A stretch of DNA of 5,068 bases from Gammaproteobacteria bacterium (GCA_029335925.2 JARJMX020000036.1:1-5068); one strand, 5' to 3'. Positions 1-5,056 are shown, numbered from the stretch's first letter. The notes: a model not told the origin generated them from the sequence alone. A program made the numbers and translations.

Positions 1-28
1 GCATTATGATGAATGAGGGGAAAACACT

Positions 29-520
29 ATGGCGCGTGGCGTGAATAAGGTGATTCTTTTGGGCCATCTTGGGGCGGACCCGGAGGTTCGCTACACCCCA
101 AGTGGGAGTGCGGTGGTGAACCTAAGCCTAGCTACCAATGAAGTCTGGACGGACAAGAATGGTGAGAGGCAAGAGCGCACCGAATGGCACCGTGTGGTGA
201 TGTTCAACAAGCTGGCGGAGATTGCGGCCGAGTACCTGCGCAAGGGGCAGCCGGTGTATATCGAGGGCACGCTGCGCACTCGCAAATGGCAAGACAAGGA
301 GGGGCGTGATCAATACGGTACTGATATTATTGCAAGTGAATTTCAGATGATTGGTTCGCGCGCAAGCGGCACGAGCGGCGAGCGTGAGATTGGGGCGGGC
401 GATTCGCCGCGTTCGGCGCAATCAGCAACAGCCCGTCGGGGGTCTCAGGCACAAGAGAGCAAGCCGAGCAAGAGCAAGGCACCCGACTTGGGACTGGAGG
501 TGGATGATATTCCCTTCTGA
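29..520 (+). CDS. ssb: Single-stranded DNA-binding protein (SSB)
   Basis: This is a bacterial SSB of 163 residues; the E. coli protein has 178. It binds single-stranded DNA as an oligomer during replication, repair and, on plasmids, after conjugative entry. The OB-fold spans about residues 5-108 and opens with the family signature [12 protein letters not shown]. The base-stacking aromatics W40, W53 and F59 are present, as is the [10 protein letters not shown] and LRTRKW region. A low-complexity Ser/Ala/Lys-rich linker (about 110-155) leads to the acidic tip DDIPF (159-163), the docking peptide for replication and repair partners, so the protein looks intact. The ATG at 29 follows GAGGGG (15-20) by 8 bases. 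It is the first gene of a rightward block with two methyltransferases. Plasmid-borne ssb genes are common in leading or establishment regions. The identification is firm; the plasmid role is inferred. Confidence 0.97.
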   Translation: MARGVNKVILLGHLGADPEVRYTPSGSAVVNLSLATNEVWTDKNGERQERTEWHRVVMFNKLAEIAAEYLRKGQPVYIEGTLRTRKWQDKEGRDQYGTDIIASEFQMIGSRASGTSGEREIGAGDSPRSAQSATARRGSQAQESKPSKSKAPDLGLEVDDIPF

Positions 521-531
521 GTTTCGTCGGT

Positions 532-555
532 GCCCAAGTGGGCCTGCGCTTGGGC
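532..555. repeat. Inverted repeat between ssb and the first methyltransferase
   Basis: A perfect 7-base inverted repeat, GCCCAAG (532-538) and CTTGGGC (549-555), encloses 10 bases, with wobble pairing possible just outside it. It lies 12 bases after the ssb stop. No T-run follows, so it is not a typical intrinsic terminator. It could be an RNA-stabilising or attenuating hairpin, or chance. Confidence 0.3.
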
Positions 556-611
556 GTCATGCGGGGCAGGTGCGGGAAAGGACGATGAGCATTGTTTGAC
601 AAGGAGGGGAC

Positions 612-1424
612 GTGAACCCTCAAGTGCGTGTAGACTTGGGCGATTGTGCCGCCGTGCTGGCCCATTACCCTGCGGATTTTTTTGACCTGATTATCACGTC
701 CCCGCCGTATGCGGATCGCCGCAAGTCTAGCTACGGTGGGGTGAAGCCTGAGCATTATGTGGAATGGTTTCTGGCACGTTCTTCGGAATTTTTCCGCGTG
801 CTCAAGCCCACAGGTTCTTTCGTGCTCAACATCAAGGAGAAAGCGGACAAGGGGGAGCGACATACCTATGTCATTGAATTGATACTGGCGTTACGCCAAC
901 AGGGCTGGCTTTGGACAGAAGAGTACATCTGGCACAAAAAGAACTGCTACCCCGGCAAGTGGCCCAACCGGTTTCGTGACGCTTGGGAACGCTGCTTGCA
1001 CTTCACCAAGTCCCGCACCTTTAAGATGAATCAAGAAGCGGTGATGGTGCCCGTGGGGGATTGGGCGGATCGTCGCCTGAAGTCCCTCGGGAAGAACGAC
1101 ACCGTGCGCATGGCTTCCCAAGTGGGTAGTGGATTGGGGAAGAACGTCTCCCGGTGGCTGGATCGCCCTATGGTTTACCCCACCAATGTGCTGCATTTGG
1201 CCACCGAATGCTCGAACAAGGGCCACAGCGCGGCTTTCCCCGTGGCTTTGCCGGAATGGTTCATCAAGCTTTTTACCGATCCGGGTGATTGGGTGCTGGA
1301 CCCTTTCGTGGGTTCTGGAACGACGCTGAAGGCCGCGCAAAACCTCGGGCGTCATGCGGTGGGTATTGAAATCCTGCCTCATTATCATGCTTTGGCGTGT
1401 CAAGCGGTCGGTGGTTCATGCTAA
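612..1424 (+). CDS. Beta-class DNA methyltransferase, probably N4-cytosine or N6-adenine
   Basis: A SAM-dependent DNA amino-methyltransferase of 270 residues. The catalytic motif IV is TSPPY at 29-33 near the N-terminus. A variable target-recognition stretch follows (about 90-200), then the motif X region (FPVALPEWFIKLF, 209-221) and the SAM-binding motif I, DPFVGSGTT (230-238). An acidic residue for the ribose of SAM sits in GIEI (E253). This order defines the beta class. An S-P-P-Y motif is more typical of N4-cytosine enzymes, but N6-adenine enzymes with it exist. The start is GTG at 612, chosen because AAGGAGGGG lies at 601-609 and the reading begins just before the first conserved block. 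The gene lies 91 bases after ssb and just before a second methyltransferase. No endonuclease gene is adjacent, so it reads as an orphan modifier that may protect the element from host restriction. The target sequence cannot be told from sequence alone. Confidence 0.93.
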   Translation: MNPQVRVDLGDCAAVLAHYPADFFDLIITSPPYADRRKSSYGGVKPEHYVEWFLARSSEFFRVLKPTGSFVLNIKEKADKGERHTYVIELILALRQQGWLWTEEYIWHKKNCYPGKWPNRFRDAWERCLHFTKSRTFKMNQEAVMVPVGDWADRRLKSLGKNDTVRMASQVGSGLGKNVSRWLDRPMVYPTNVLHLATECSNKGHSAAFPVALPEWFIKLFTDPGDWVLDPFVGSGTTLKAAQNLGRHAVGIEILPHYHALACQAVGGSC

Positions 1425-1452
1425 TCCCGCAAGCATCTTGGAACAATCCACT

Positions 1453-2616
1453 GTGTCAGAATTCAGAGAAATAACCACCTTAATACATATGAGCGATGCC
1501 GAGAAGGGGGCGCTAGAAGAACGGGCAAAGACCCTAGGATACAAGACCATCGGTGACTACCTGCGGGCACTTGCACGTGCAGACATCCAGTCTGCAACTC
1601 CAAAGGCGCAAGTGAAGCGCATTCCTCGTCCACTGACTGAATACTACCGTACCGCATTGGGGAGCATGTGGAACGGTGACTCGCTGGATTGGATGGAACG
1701 AAGGGAACCTAATAGCGTCAATCTGATCATGACCTCGCCACCATTCGGCTTGGTTCGTAAAAAATCATACGGGAATGAGGACGCTCACGCCTACTGCGAC
1801 TGGTTTCGACCTTTCGCGGAGGGGTTCAGGAAGATTCTTCGGGATGACGGGAGTCTCGTCATCGACATCGGTGGGGCTTGGAAGCCAAGGATGCCGACAC
1901 GCTCGCTGTACCACTTCAAGCTCTTGATCATGCTCTGCGAGGAATACGGCTTTCACCTTGCCCTGGAGCACTATTGGTGGAACCCGGCCAAACTTCCAAC
2001 GCCCGCCGAGTGGGTCAACGTCCGCCGCGTTCGGCCGAAAGACGCAGTGAACTGCGTCTGGTGGCTCTCCAAGACCCCATTCCCTACCGCCAGCAACCGT
2101 CGAGTTCTCGCGCCGTACAGCGAGTCAATGAAGTCGCTCATCAAGAACGGCTATCAAGCCAAGAGACGCCCATCCGGGCACGTGATTTCGGAGAAGTTCA
2201 GAAAAGATAACGGAGGCTCGGTTCCCCCCAATTTGCTGGCCATCGCAAATACCGAATCGACAGGCGCGTATCAGGAGTATTGCAGAAATAAAGGTCTTGA
2301 CATTCACCCTGCGCGGTTTCCGGCGGCGTTGCCCGAGTACTTCATCCGGATGACGACCGATCCGGGTGACTTTGTTCTTGATCCCTTCGGAGGGTCTTGC
2401 GTCACTGGGGCGGTAGCCGAGGCGCTAGGCCGCCGATGGGCTTGCGTGGAAATGAATGCAACCTACCTTGAAGGGGCCGTGTCCCGATTCCACGGCACGC
2501 AAGATTGCTTAAGCGCGGGCAAGCCATCGTCTTACGTCATCCACTCACCGTGTGCGGCTGCGGTTGATGAGCGCAAGGCCCCACTCGTGGCTGACGGTGG
2601 TGCTGCAAGGTCATAG
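1453..2616 (+). CDS. PvuII-like N4-cytosine DNA methyltransferase with N-terminal ribbon-helix-helix segment
   Basis: A beta-class DNA methyltransferase of about 387 residues that strongly resembles M.PvuII (N4-cytosine, CAGCTG), compared from memory. Shared blocks are TSPPF (94-98, catalytic), NPAKLPTPAEWVN (177-189), KDAVNCVWW (196-204), KDNGGSVPPNLL (251-262), HPARFPAALPEYFIRM (285-300), FGGSCVTG (312-319, SAM-binding motif I) and the acidic E333. Residues about 6-43 precede the catalytic domain. They read as a short strand (EITTLIHMS), a helix, a turn at LGYKT and a second helix (IGDYLRALA), the pattern of a ribbon-helix-helix DNA-binding domain. The start is uncertain. GTG at 1453 keeps the strand; ATG at 1489 would cut into it. 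Neither has a good ribosome binding site, and the frame stays open back to ATG 1354 inside the previous gene. A tail of about 40 residues after the last motif has no counterpart I recognise. It is probably cotranscribed with the preceding methyltransferase. Confidence 0.9.
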   Translation: MSEFREITTLIHMSDAEKGALEERAKTLGYKTIGDYLRALARADIQSATPKAQVKRIPRPLTEYYRTALGSMWNGDSLDWMERREPNSVNLIMTSPPFGLVRKKSYGNEDAHAYCDWFRPFAEGFRKILRDDGSLVIDIGGAWKPRMPTRSLYHFKLLIMLCEEYGFHLALEHYWWNPAKLPTPAEWVNVRRVRPKDAVNCVWWLSKTPFPTASNRRVLAPYSESMKSLIKNGYQAKRRPSGHVISEKFRKDNGGSVPPNLLAIANTESTGAYQEYCRNKGLDIHPARFPAALPEYFIRMTTDPGDFVLDPFGGSCVTGAVAEALGRRWACVEMNATYLEGAVSRFHGTQDCLSAGKPSSYVIHSPCAAAVDERKAPLVADGGAARS

Positions 2617-2618
2617 CA

Positions 2619-2632
2619 GACCATCCATGGTC
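2619..2632. repeat. Short inverted repeat at the convergent gene junction
   Basis: GACCAT and ATGGTC flank two bases in the 19-bp gap where the second methyltransferase and the leftward membrane-protein gene converge. The repeat is perfect, but the two-base loop and the lack of a T-run on either strand make a terminator unlikely. It may be a protein site or chance. Confidence 0.2.
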
Positions 2633-2635
2633 AAT

Positions 2636-3199
2636 TCATCCGGCCTCTAAGTACACGGTATCGCTTAGGCGATAGGCGGTGATCTTTTCGCTTGGCGAGA
2701 GGTAGGTACGGCGTGTGATGACAGCATATGGTGTCTTCCCAGTCAGTGGGTTGCCGTCAGCGGGCGGATAGACGGTCAATACGCGGTAGCCAAACATCAC
2801 GAATACCATGTAGTGCAGGTTCAGGCGCCAGAACAGGAACACGATGAACGACAGTGCAGCAAGCGTTGCGGCCAGATCACGCGGCGTACTGATGTTTTCC
2901 GAGTAGAGGGGCAGCAGCACGATGACCAGATAGACCAAGAGATGGTCACGATGATCGTCGACCGCGCCGACAGACACCTCGCGCTGATCGTTATTCCGCT
3001 TGGCCGTGCTGACACGTAACCACAGGAAAGCGTTGGGCAGCAGCACCATCAATGCGCAAAAACCGATGAAATAGTGATCCGGGATAAGGCTATTGCCACG
3101 AATAGCCCAGAGAATGAACAGCGGCGAGAGTCCGCTCAGCACCATCAACAGCCGCGCCATCTTGAGTCCTTCATGGCCTGTTTTTGGGCGGATTCCCAT
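2636..3199 (-). CDS. Four-helix integral membrane protein of unknown function
   Basis: I do not firmly recognise this protein. With the ATG at 3199 it has 187 residues. Hydrophobic segments lie near residues 15-33, 43-61, 86-100 and 108-137. A charged, probably cytoplasmic loop (about 62-85) separates the two pairs. The polar C-terminal tail (about 138-187) has alternating hydrophobic residues and ends in ITAYRLSDTVYLE. This layout of two hairpins plus a small soluble tail loosely recalls KwaA of the Kiwa phage-defence system, but no KwaB is visible. The start at 3199 follows GAGGGTG. An alternative ATG at 3160 also has AAGGA six bases upstream and lies immediately before the first helix. An ATG at 3241 is open but less supported. 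The gene lies downstream of, and in the same direction as, the nuclease gene, separated by a repeat-rich gap. No clear promoter of its own was found. Confidence 0.75.
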   Translation of the reverse strand: MGIRPKTGHEGLKMARLLMVLSGLSPLFILWAIRGNSLIPDHYFIGFCALMVLLPNAFLWLRVSTAKRNNDQREVSVGAVDDHRDHLLVYLVIVLLPLYSENISTPRDLAATLAALSFIVFLFWRLNLHYMVFVMFGYRVLTVYPPADGNPLTGKTPYAVITRRTYLSPSEKITAYRLSDTVYLEAG

Positions 3200-3278
3200 T
3201 TTGTTTTCACCCTCTGTTGACGGGCAGGCGGGCAAACGCATGACAGGCCCTTGAACGCTTATTCACGCCCACGTCAAT

Positions 3279-3351
3279 AAGCAATCCGGCTATGAACGGA
3301 TAAGCCCCTTCATGTAAGCAATAAGGCCATGAACAGCCAAGCCCCTCTATG
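3279..3351. repeat. Two-copy tandem repeat with 37-bp period
   Basis: Copy one (3279-3314) and copy two (3316-3351) match at 28 of 36 positions by eye. Shared blocks are AAGCAAT, GGC, ATGAAC, AAGCCCCT and ATG. Only fragments of a third unit (GGCCC-TTGAACGC near 3246-3258) can be made out to the left. The repeat sits in the noncoding gap upstream of the membrane-protein gene. Its core, GCAAT-NNN-GC-Y-ATGA, recurs at 4043-4057. It could be a regulator binding site, iteron-like DNA, or a decayed duplication. Confidence 0.6.
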
Positions 3352-3365
3352 GTCATAACCTCGCC

Positions 3366-3407
3366 GTCACCCCACGCGCGGAAGTCCCACGGCGGGACTA
3401 TACCCAT
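3366..3407 (-). pseudogene. Relic of a staphylococcal-nuclease C-terminus
   Basis: Read in the same frame as the adjacent nuclease gene and starting seven codons past its stop, this stretch gives MGIVPPWDFRAWGD. It matches NPVEPWKFRAWDD near the nuclease C-terminus at 8 of 13 positions. At DNA level 3367-3399 matches 3463-3495 at 27 of 33 positions, an offset of exactly 96 bp (32 codons). The PPWDFR form looks as much like a nuclease tail as the functional copy does. It is either an in-frame duplication or the leftover end of a second nuclease gene removed by recombination. An ATG at 3407 opens a 66-codon frame to 3207, but it has no recognisable content beyond this match, so I do not call it a gene. 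Confidence 0.5.
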
Positions 3408-3424
3408 CCGTTGACCGTGAACGG
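3408..3424. repeat. 17-bp near-perfect palindrome after the nuclease stop
   Basis: CCGTTGACCGTGAACGG pairs at 7 of its 8 symmetric positions around a central C at 3416. It lies 4 bases beyond the nuclease stop codon in the direction of transcription. No T-run follows on the minus strand, so a classic intrinsic terminator is not supported. A protein-binding site or an RNA 3'-end hairpin is possible. Confidence 0.35.
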
Positions 3425-3428
3425 CAAT

Positions 3429-3986
3429 TCACCACGGATTCATCGTCGCCCTGGCTTTCACATCATCCCACGCGCGGAATTTCCACGGCTCGACAGGGTT
3501 ACGATCACGCCACAGCCCGCGCTTGGCCGCGCGCGCTTCATCCAGAAGCGCATGCAACTTGAAGTTAATCACCCCCGTATGGGATGGGTAAATCCAAGCC
3601 ATGCCGCGCCGCACTTGTTCCTCACTGGTGTTCACGCCATGGCAGATGACATGACCAATCGTGCGGCCATAGCGGTCGCGCCCCAGAACCTGAACGACGG
3701 CTTCCTTCTGGAAGCACATCCCGGCAAGGGATTCCTTGGCGGCGCGTCCAAACGGCTGTTTCTTTTCCGGCGCATCGATCTCCGCCAGCCGGATGCGATG
3801 TTGCTCCTTCTGGGCATCCAGCACGGTGAGCGTGTCCCCGTCGATCACCGCCACCACCCGCCCGCGCAACTCATCGGCATAGCAAGCCTGGAGGGTGCAG
3901 GCCGACCCAAGGAGCGTAAGCGCGGCCAGTGTGGAACGCTTGGAGGGGATGCGTGCAAGGAATGAAGAAAGAAGATGGCGTTTCAT
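3429..3986 (-). CDS. Exported staphylococcal-nuclease-family nuclease (SNase/thermonuclease)
   Basis: A Ca-dependent phosphodiesterase fold of 185 residues that would cleave DNA and possibly RNA outside the cytoplasm. All key positions of staphylococcal nuclease can be placed. VIDGDT (47-52) carries the metal-ligand D51. IRLAEIDAPE (65-74) carries R66, D71 and E74 (R35, D40 and E43 in the Staphylococcus enzyme). DRYGR (104-108) carries R108 (R87). The N-terminus is an export signal: a basic region up to R17, a hydrophobic core (19-33), and a probable signal-peptidase site after CYA (35-37). LQAC at 32-35 is a poor lipobox, so lipid anchoring is a weaker alternative. Related nucleases are frequent beside conjugation genes. 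The start is the only early Met; its ribosome binding site is weak. It is transcribed divergently from the transglycosylase operon. A relic of its own C-terminus lies just downstream. Confidence 0.93.
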   Translation of the reverse strand: MKRHLLSSFLARIPSKRSTLAALTLLGSACTLQACYADELRGRVVAVIDGDTLTVLDAQKEQHRIRLAEIDAPEKKQPFGRAAKESLAGMCFQKEAVVQVLGRDRYGRTIGHVICHGVNTSEEQVRRGMAWIYPSHTGVINFKLHALLDEARAAKRGLWRDRNPVEPWKFRAWDDVKARATMNPW

Positions 3987-4018
3987 GATGGACTGTTTTT
4001 ATGTGGATGGGTTATGTC

Positions 4019-4046
4019 ATTATACCATAGTCTAATCCATGTGCAA
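4019..4046 (-). promoter_or_regulatory. Promoter of the nuclease gene
   Basis: On the minus strand a perfect TATAAT (4024 to 4019) is preceded by TGG, giving an extended -10. A weak -35, TTGCAC (4046 to 4041), stands 16 bases upstream. Transcription would begin near 4012, leaving a leader of about 26 bases before the nuclease ATG. Confidence 0.6.
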
Positions 4047-4057
4047 TCAAGCCATGA
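4043..4057. repeat. Third copy of the GCAAT...GCYATGA motif
   Basis: GCAATCAAGCCATGA agrees with GCAATCCGGCTATGA (3281-3295) and GCAATAAGGCCATGA (3318-3332) to the consensus GCAAT[AC][AC][AG]GC[CT]ATGA. This copy overlaps the -35 of the nuclease promoter, while the other two lie upstream of the membrane-protein gene. A shared regulator site is possible but unproven. Confidence 0.4.
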
Positions 4058-4072
4058 GAACGGTGTTTATCC

Positions 4073-4093
4073 TTTTGGCTTTTGGCTTTTGGG
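4073..4093 (+). repeat. Three tandem heptamers TTTTGGC/TTTTGGG
   Basis: Units at 4073-4079, 4080-4086 and 4087-4093 are identical except for the final base. They sit in the divergent intergenic region, and each junction between units creates a TTGGCT hexamer usable as a -35 element. Confidence 0.8.
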
Positions 4094-4110
4094 ATGGTAT
4101 CATGTATGAT
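4075..4110 (+). promoter_or_regulatory. Two overlapping rightward promoters built on the heptamer repeat
   Basis: TTGGCT (4075-4080), 17 bases, then TATCAT (4098-4103) with an extended -10 TGG. Seven bases further on, TTGGCT (4082-4087), 17 bases, then TATGAT (4105-4110). Both have ideal spacing and would transcribe the small gene and the transglycosylase. ATCAT-GT-ATGAT (4099-4110) also forms an inverted repeat over the -10 elements, an operator-like arrangement. Confidence 0.5.
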
Positions 4111-4136
4111 CAAATGATTACCCTTAAAGAAATTCA

Positions 4137-4160
4137 TCCTTCAATCTTTTTCATTGAGGA
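4137..4160 (+). promoter_or_regulatory. Hairpin that could hide the ribosome binding site of the next gene
   Basis: TCAAT (4141-4145) pairs with ATTGA (4153-4157), and after a bulged T, TCC (4137-4139) pairs with GGA (4158-4160), around a 7-base loop. The right arm contains the Shine-Dalgarno GAGGA (4156-4160) of the ATG at 4170, so folding would reduce its translation and, by coupling, that of the transglycosylase. Confidence 0.35.
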
Positions 4161-4169
4161 CAAGCCCGA

Positions 4170-4430
4170 ATGCCCATGTATGCTGTGATGGTCAAGCCGA
4201 GCGAGCGCCGCAAGGTGTGCAGGAATGCGAGTGAGATTTGGGTCAAAAGCCGTGACTCCATGTACTATGTGTCCGAAGAGGAGCGCGGCCTGTGGCCCAG
4301 TCGCCAAGAGGCGGAAAAAGCCATCGTGGAAGCCTCATGGGAGGTGGTGGTGCCGGTGGACGCCGCGCCCCGCAAGCCGAAGTTCAAGCCCCAAGCTGCG
4401 TTCACCCCTGAGGGCGAGGTGCGGCCATGA
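4170..4430 (+). CDS. Small hypothetical protein, coupled to the transglycosylase gene
   Basis: I do not recognise this 86-residue protein. It has no signal peptide or membrane segment and is probably cytoplasmic. The N-terminal part (about 3-35) has short alternating hydrophobic stretches (MYAVMVKP, IWVKSRDSMYYV) suggestive of a small beta-sheet. The middle (LWPSRQEAEKAIVEA, 41-55) looks like a helix. The C-terminus (about 66-86) is a Pro/Lys-rich, probably disordered tail. The ATG at 4170 is preferred to the one at 4176 because GAGGA ends 9 bases before it. Its stop overlaps the transglycosylase start as ATGA, so the two are translated together. The steady reading frame, ribosome binding site and coupling make it a real gene. 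A role accessory to the transfer apparatus is only a guess from position. Confidence 0.75.
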   Translation: MPMYAVMVKPSERRKVCRNASEIWVKSRDSMYYVSEEERGLWPSRQEAEKAIVEASWEVVVPVDAAPRKPKFKPQAAFTPEGEVRP

Positions 4431-5041
4431 TGAAGCGTGCCATGCTCCGATCATGGGCCTTAGGTTTCATCTTTGGCGCATCATGCGCCCATGCACAGGT
4501 GCCTCCCTCGGGGGAGATGGATCGCCCGCCTTCTTCTTCACCGGTGACGATAGACTATAGCTTATCACGTTATGCGCTACCTTATGTCCCCGAGCTCTCT
4601 TATCGGGCCAATGCTTGCTCCCTTCAGGCGGCCGCGCATCATCGGGTGAATCCTGACATCTTGCGGGCCATTCTGCTGGTGGAATCCGGGGGACGGCCGT
4701 TCGCCATCAACAAGAACGCCAATGGGACGTTTGATATTGGCATCGCCCAAATCAACTCGATTCACCTGCGGGACTTGTCCAAGTTTGGGATTCGGCCGGA
4801 GCACCTGTTCGATGAGTGCATCTCAATCTTTGTGGCGGCGTGGCACTACCGAAAGCAGATTGATCGCTTTGGTAACACATGGCAGGCGGTGGGCGCGTAC
4901 CATTCGGTCACGCCTGTGCATAATACGCGCTACCAACGCTTGGTGTATCGTAAGCTTTTGAGCATGCGCGAGCGGGCCCAAGCGATGGCGTTTGCCATGG
5001 GATCGCTTTCCTTGCAGGGGCGCGCCCCGGCCTCTCGCTGA
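4427..5041 (+). CDS. VirB1/TrbN-type lytic transglycosylase, exported
   Basis: A peptidoglycan-cleaving enzyme of the SLT (GH23-like) fold, 204 residues. It opens the cell wall for assembly of a type IV secretion or conjugation channel. The signal peptide covers about residues 1-23, with a cleavage site at AHA-Q. A proline-rich linker follows, and the catalytic domain spans about 60-175. VESGGRPFAINKN (85-97) contains the catalytic E86. DIGIAQIN (103-110) is the second signature, and AVGAYHS (154-160) the third. C63 and C131 match the conserved cysteine pair of the IagB/IpgF/VirB1-like group and may form a disulfide in the periplasm. The start at 4427 has GAGG seven bases upstream and overlaps the previous stop (ATGA); ATG 4430 is an alternative. 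Such genes usually stand at the beginning of a mating-pair-formation operon, and a further gene begins directly after it. IagB-like type III secretion partners are a less likely alternative. Confidence 0.93.
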   Translation: MMKRAMLRSWALGFIFGASCAHAQVPPSGEMDRPPSSSPVTIDYSLSRYALPYVPELSYRANACSLQAAAHHRVNPDILRAILLVESGGRPFAINKNANGTFDIGIAQINSIHLRDLSKFGIRPEHLFDECISIFVAAWHYRKQIDRFGNTWQAVGAYHSVTPVHNTRYQRLVYRKLLSMRERAQAMAFAMGSLSLQGRAPASR

Positions 5042-5056
5042 TCCACAGGGGGTGAC

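Noticed and set aside
327..863. 178-codon open frame on the - strand across the ssb tail and the first methyltransferase
   Set aside because: Its translation is rich in Arg, Pro and His, as is typical of antisense frames, and it overlaps two well-supported genes.
1418..1436. Inverted repeat ATGCT/AGCAT around the stop of the first methyltransferase
   Set aside because: Five pairs around a nine-base loop are common by chance, and no T-run or known site pattern accompanies them.
1354..1452. Longest reading of the second methyltransferase, starting at ATG 1354
   Set aside because: It would overlap the first methyltransferase by 71 bases, has no ribosome binding site, and adds residues unlike a conserved N-terminus.
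2619..2632. Bidirectional terminator between the convergent genes
   Set aside because: The loop would be only two bases and neither strand has a following T-run.
3279..3351. The 37-bp-period repeats as a CRISPR array
   Set aside because: There are only two diverged copies, directly abutting with no spacer of 25-40 bases, and no cas gene is nearby.
3411..3965. 184-codon open frame on the + strand opposite the nuclease gene
   Set aside because: It lies almost entirely antisense to a gene with intact catalytic motifs, and its translation shows no recognisable domain. It has no convincing ribosome binding site.
3446..3989. Nuclease as a lipoprotein
   Set aside because: LQAC at residues 32-35 has Gln at the -2 position, and a conventional cleavage site after CYA lies directly beyond it; soluble export is the better reading.
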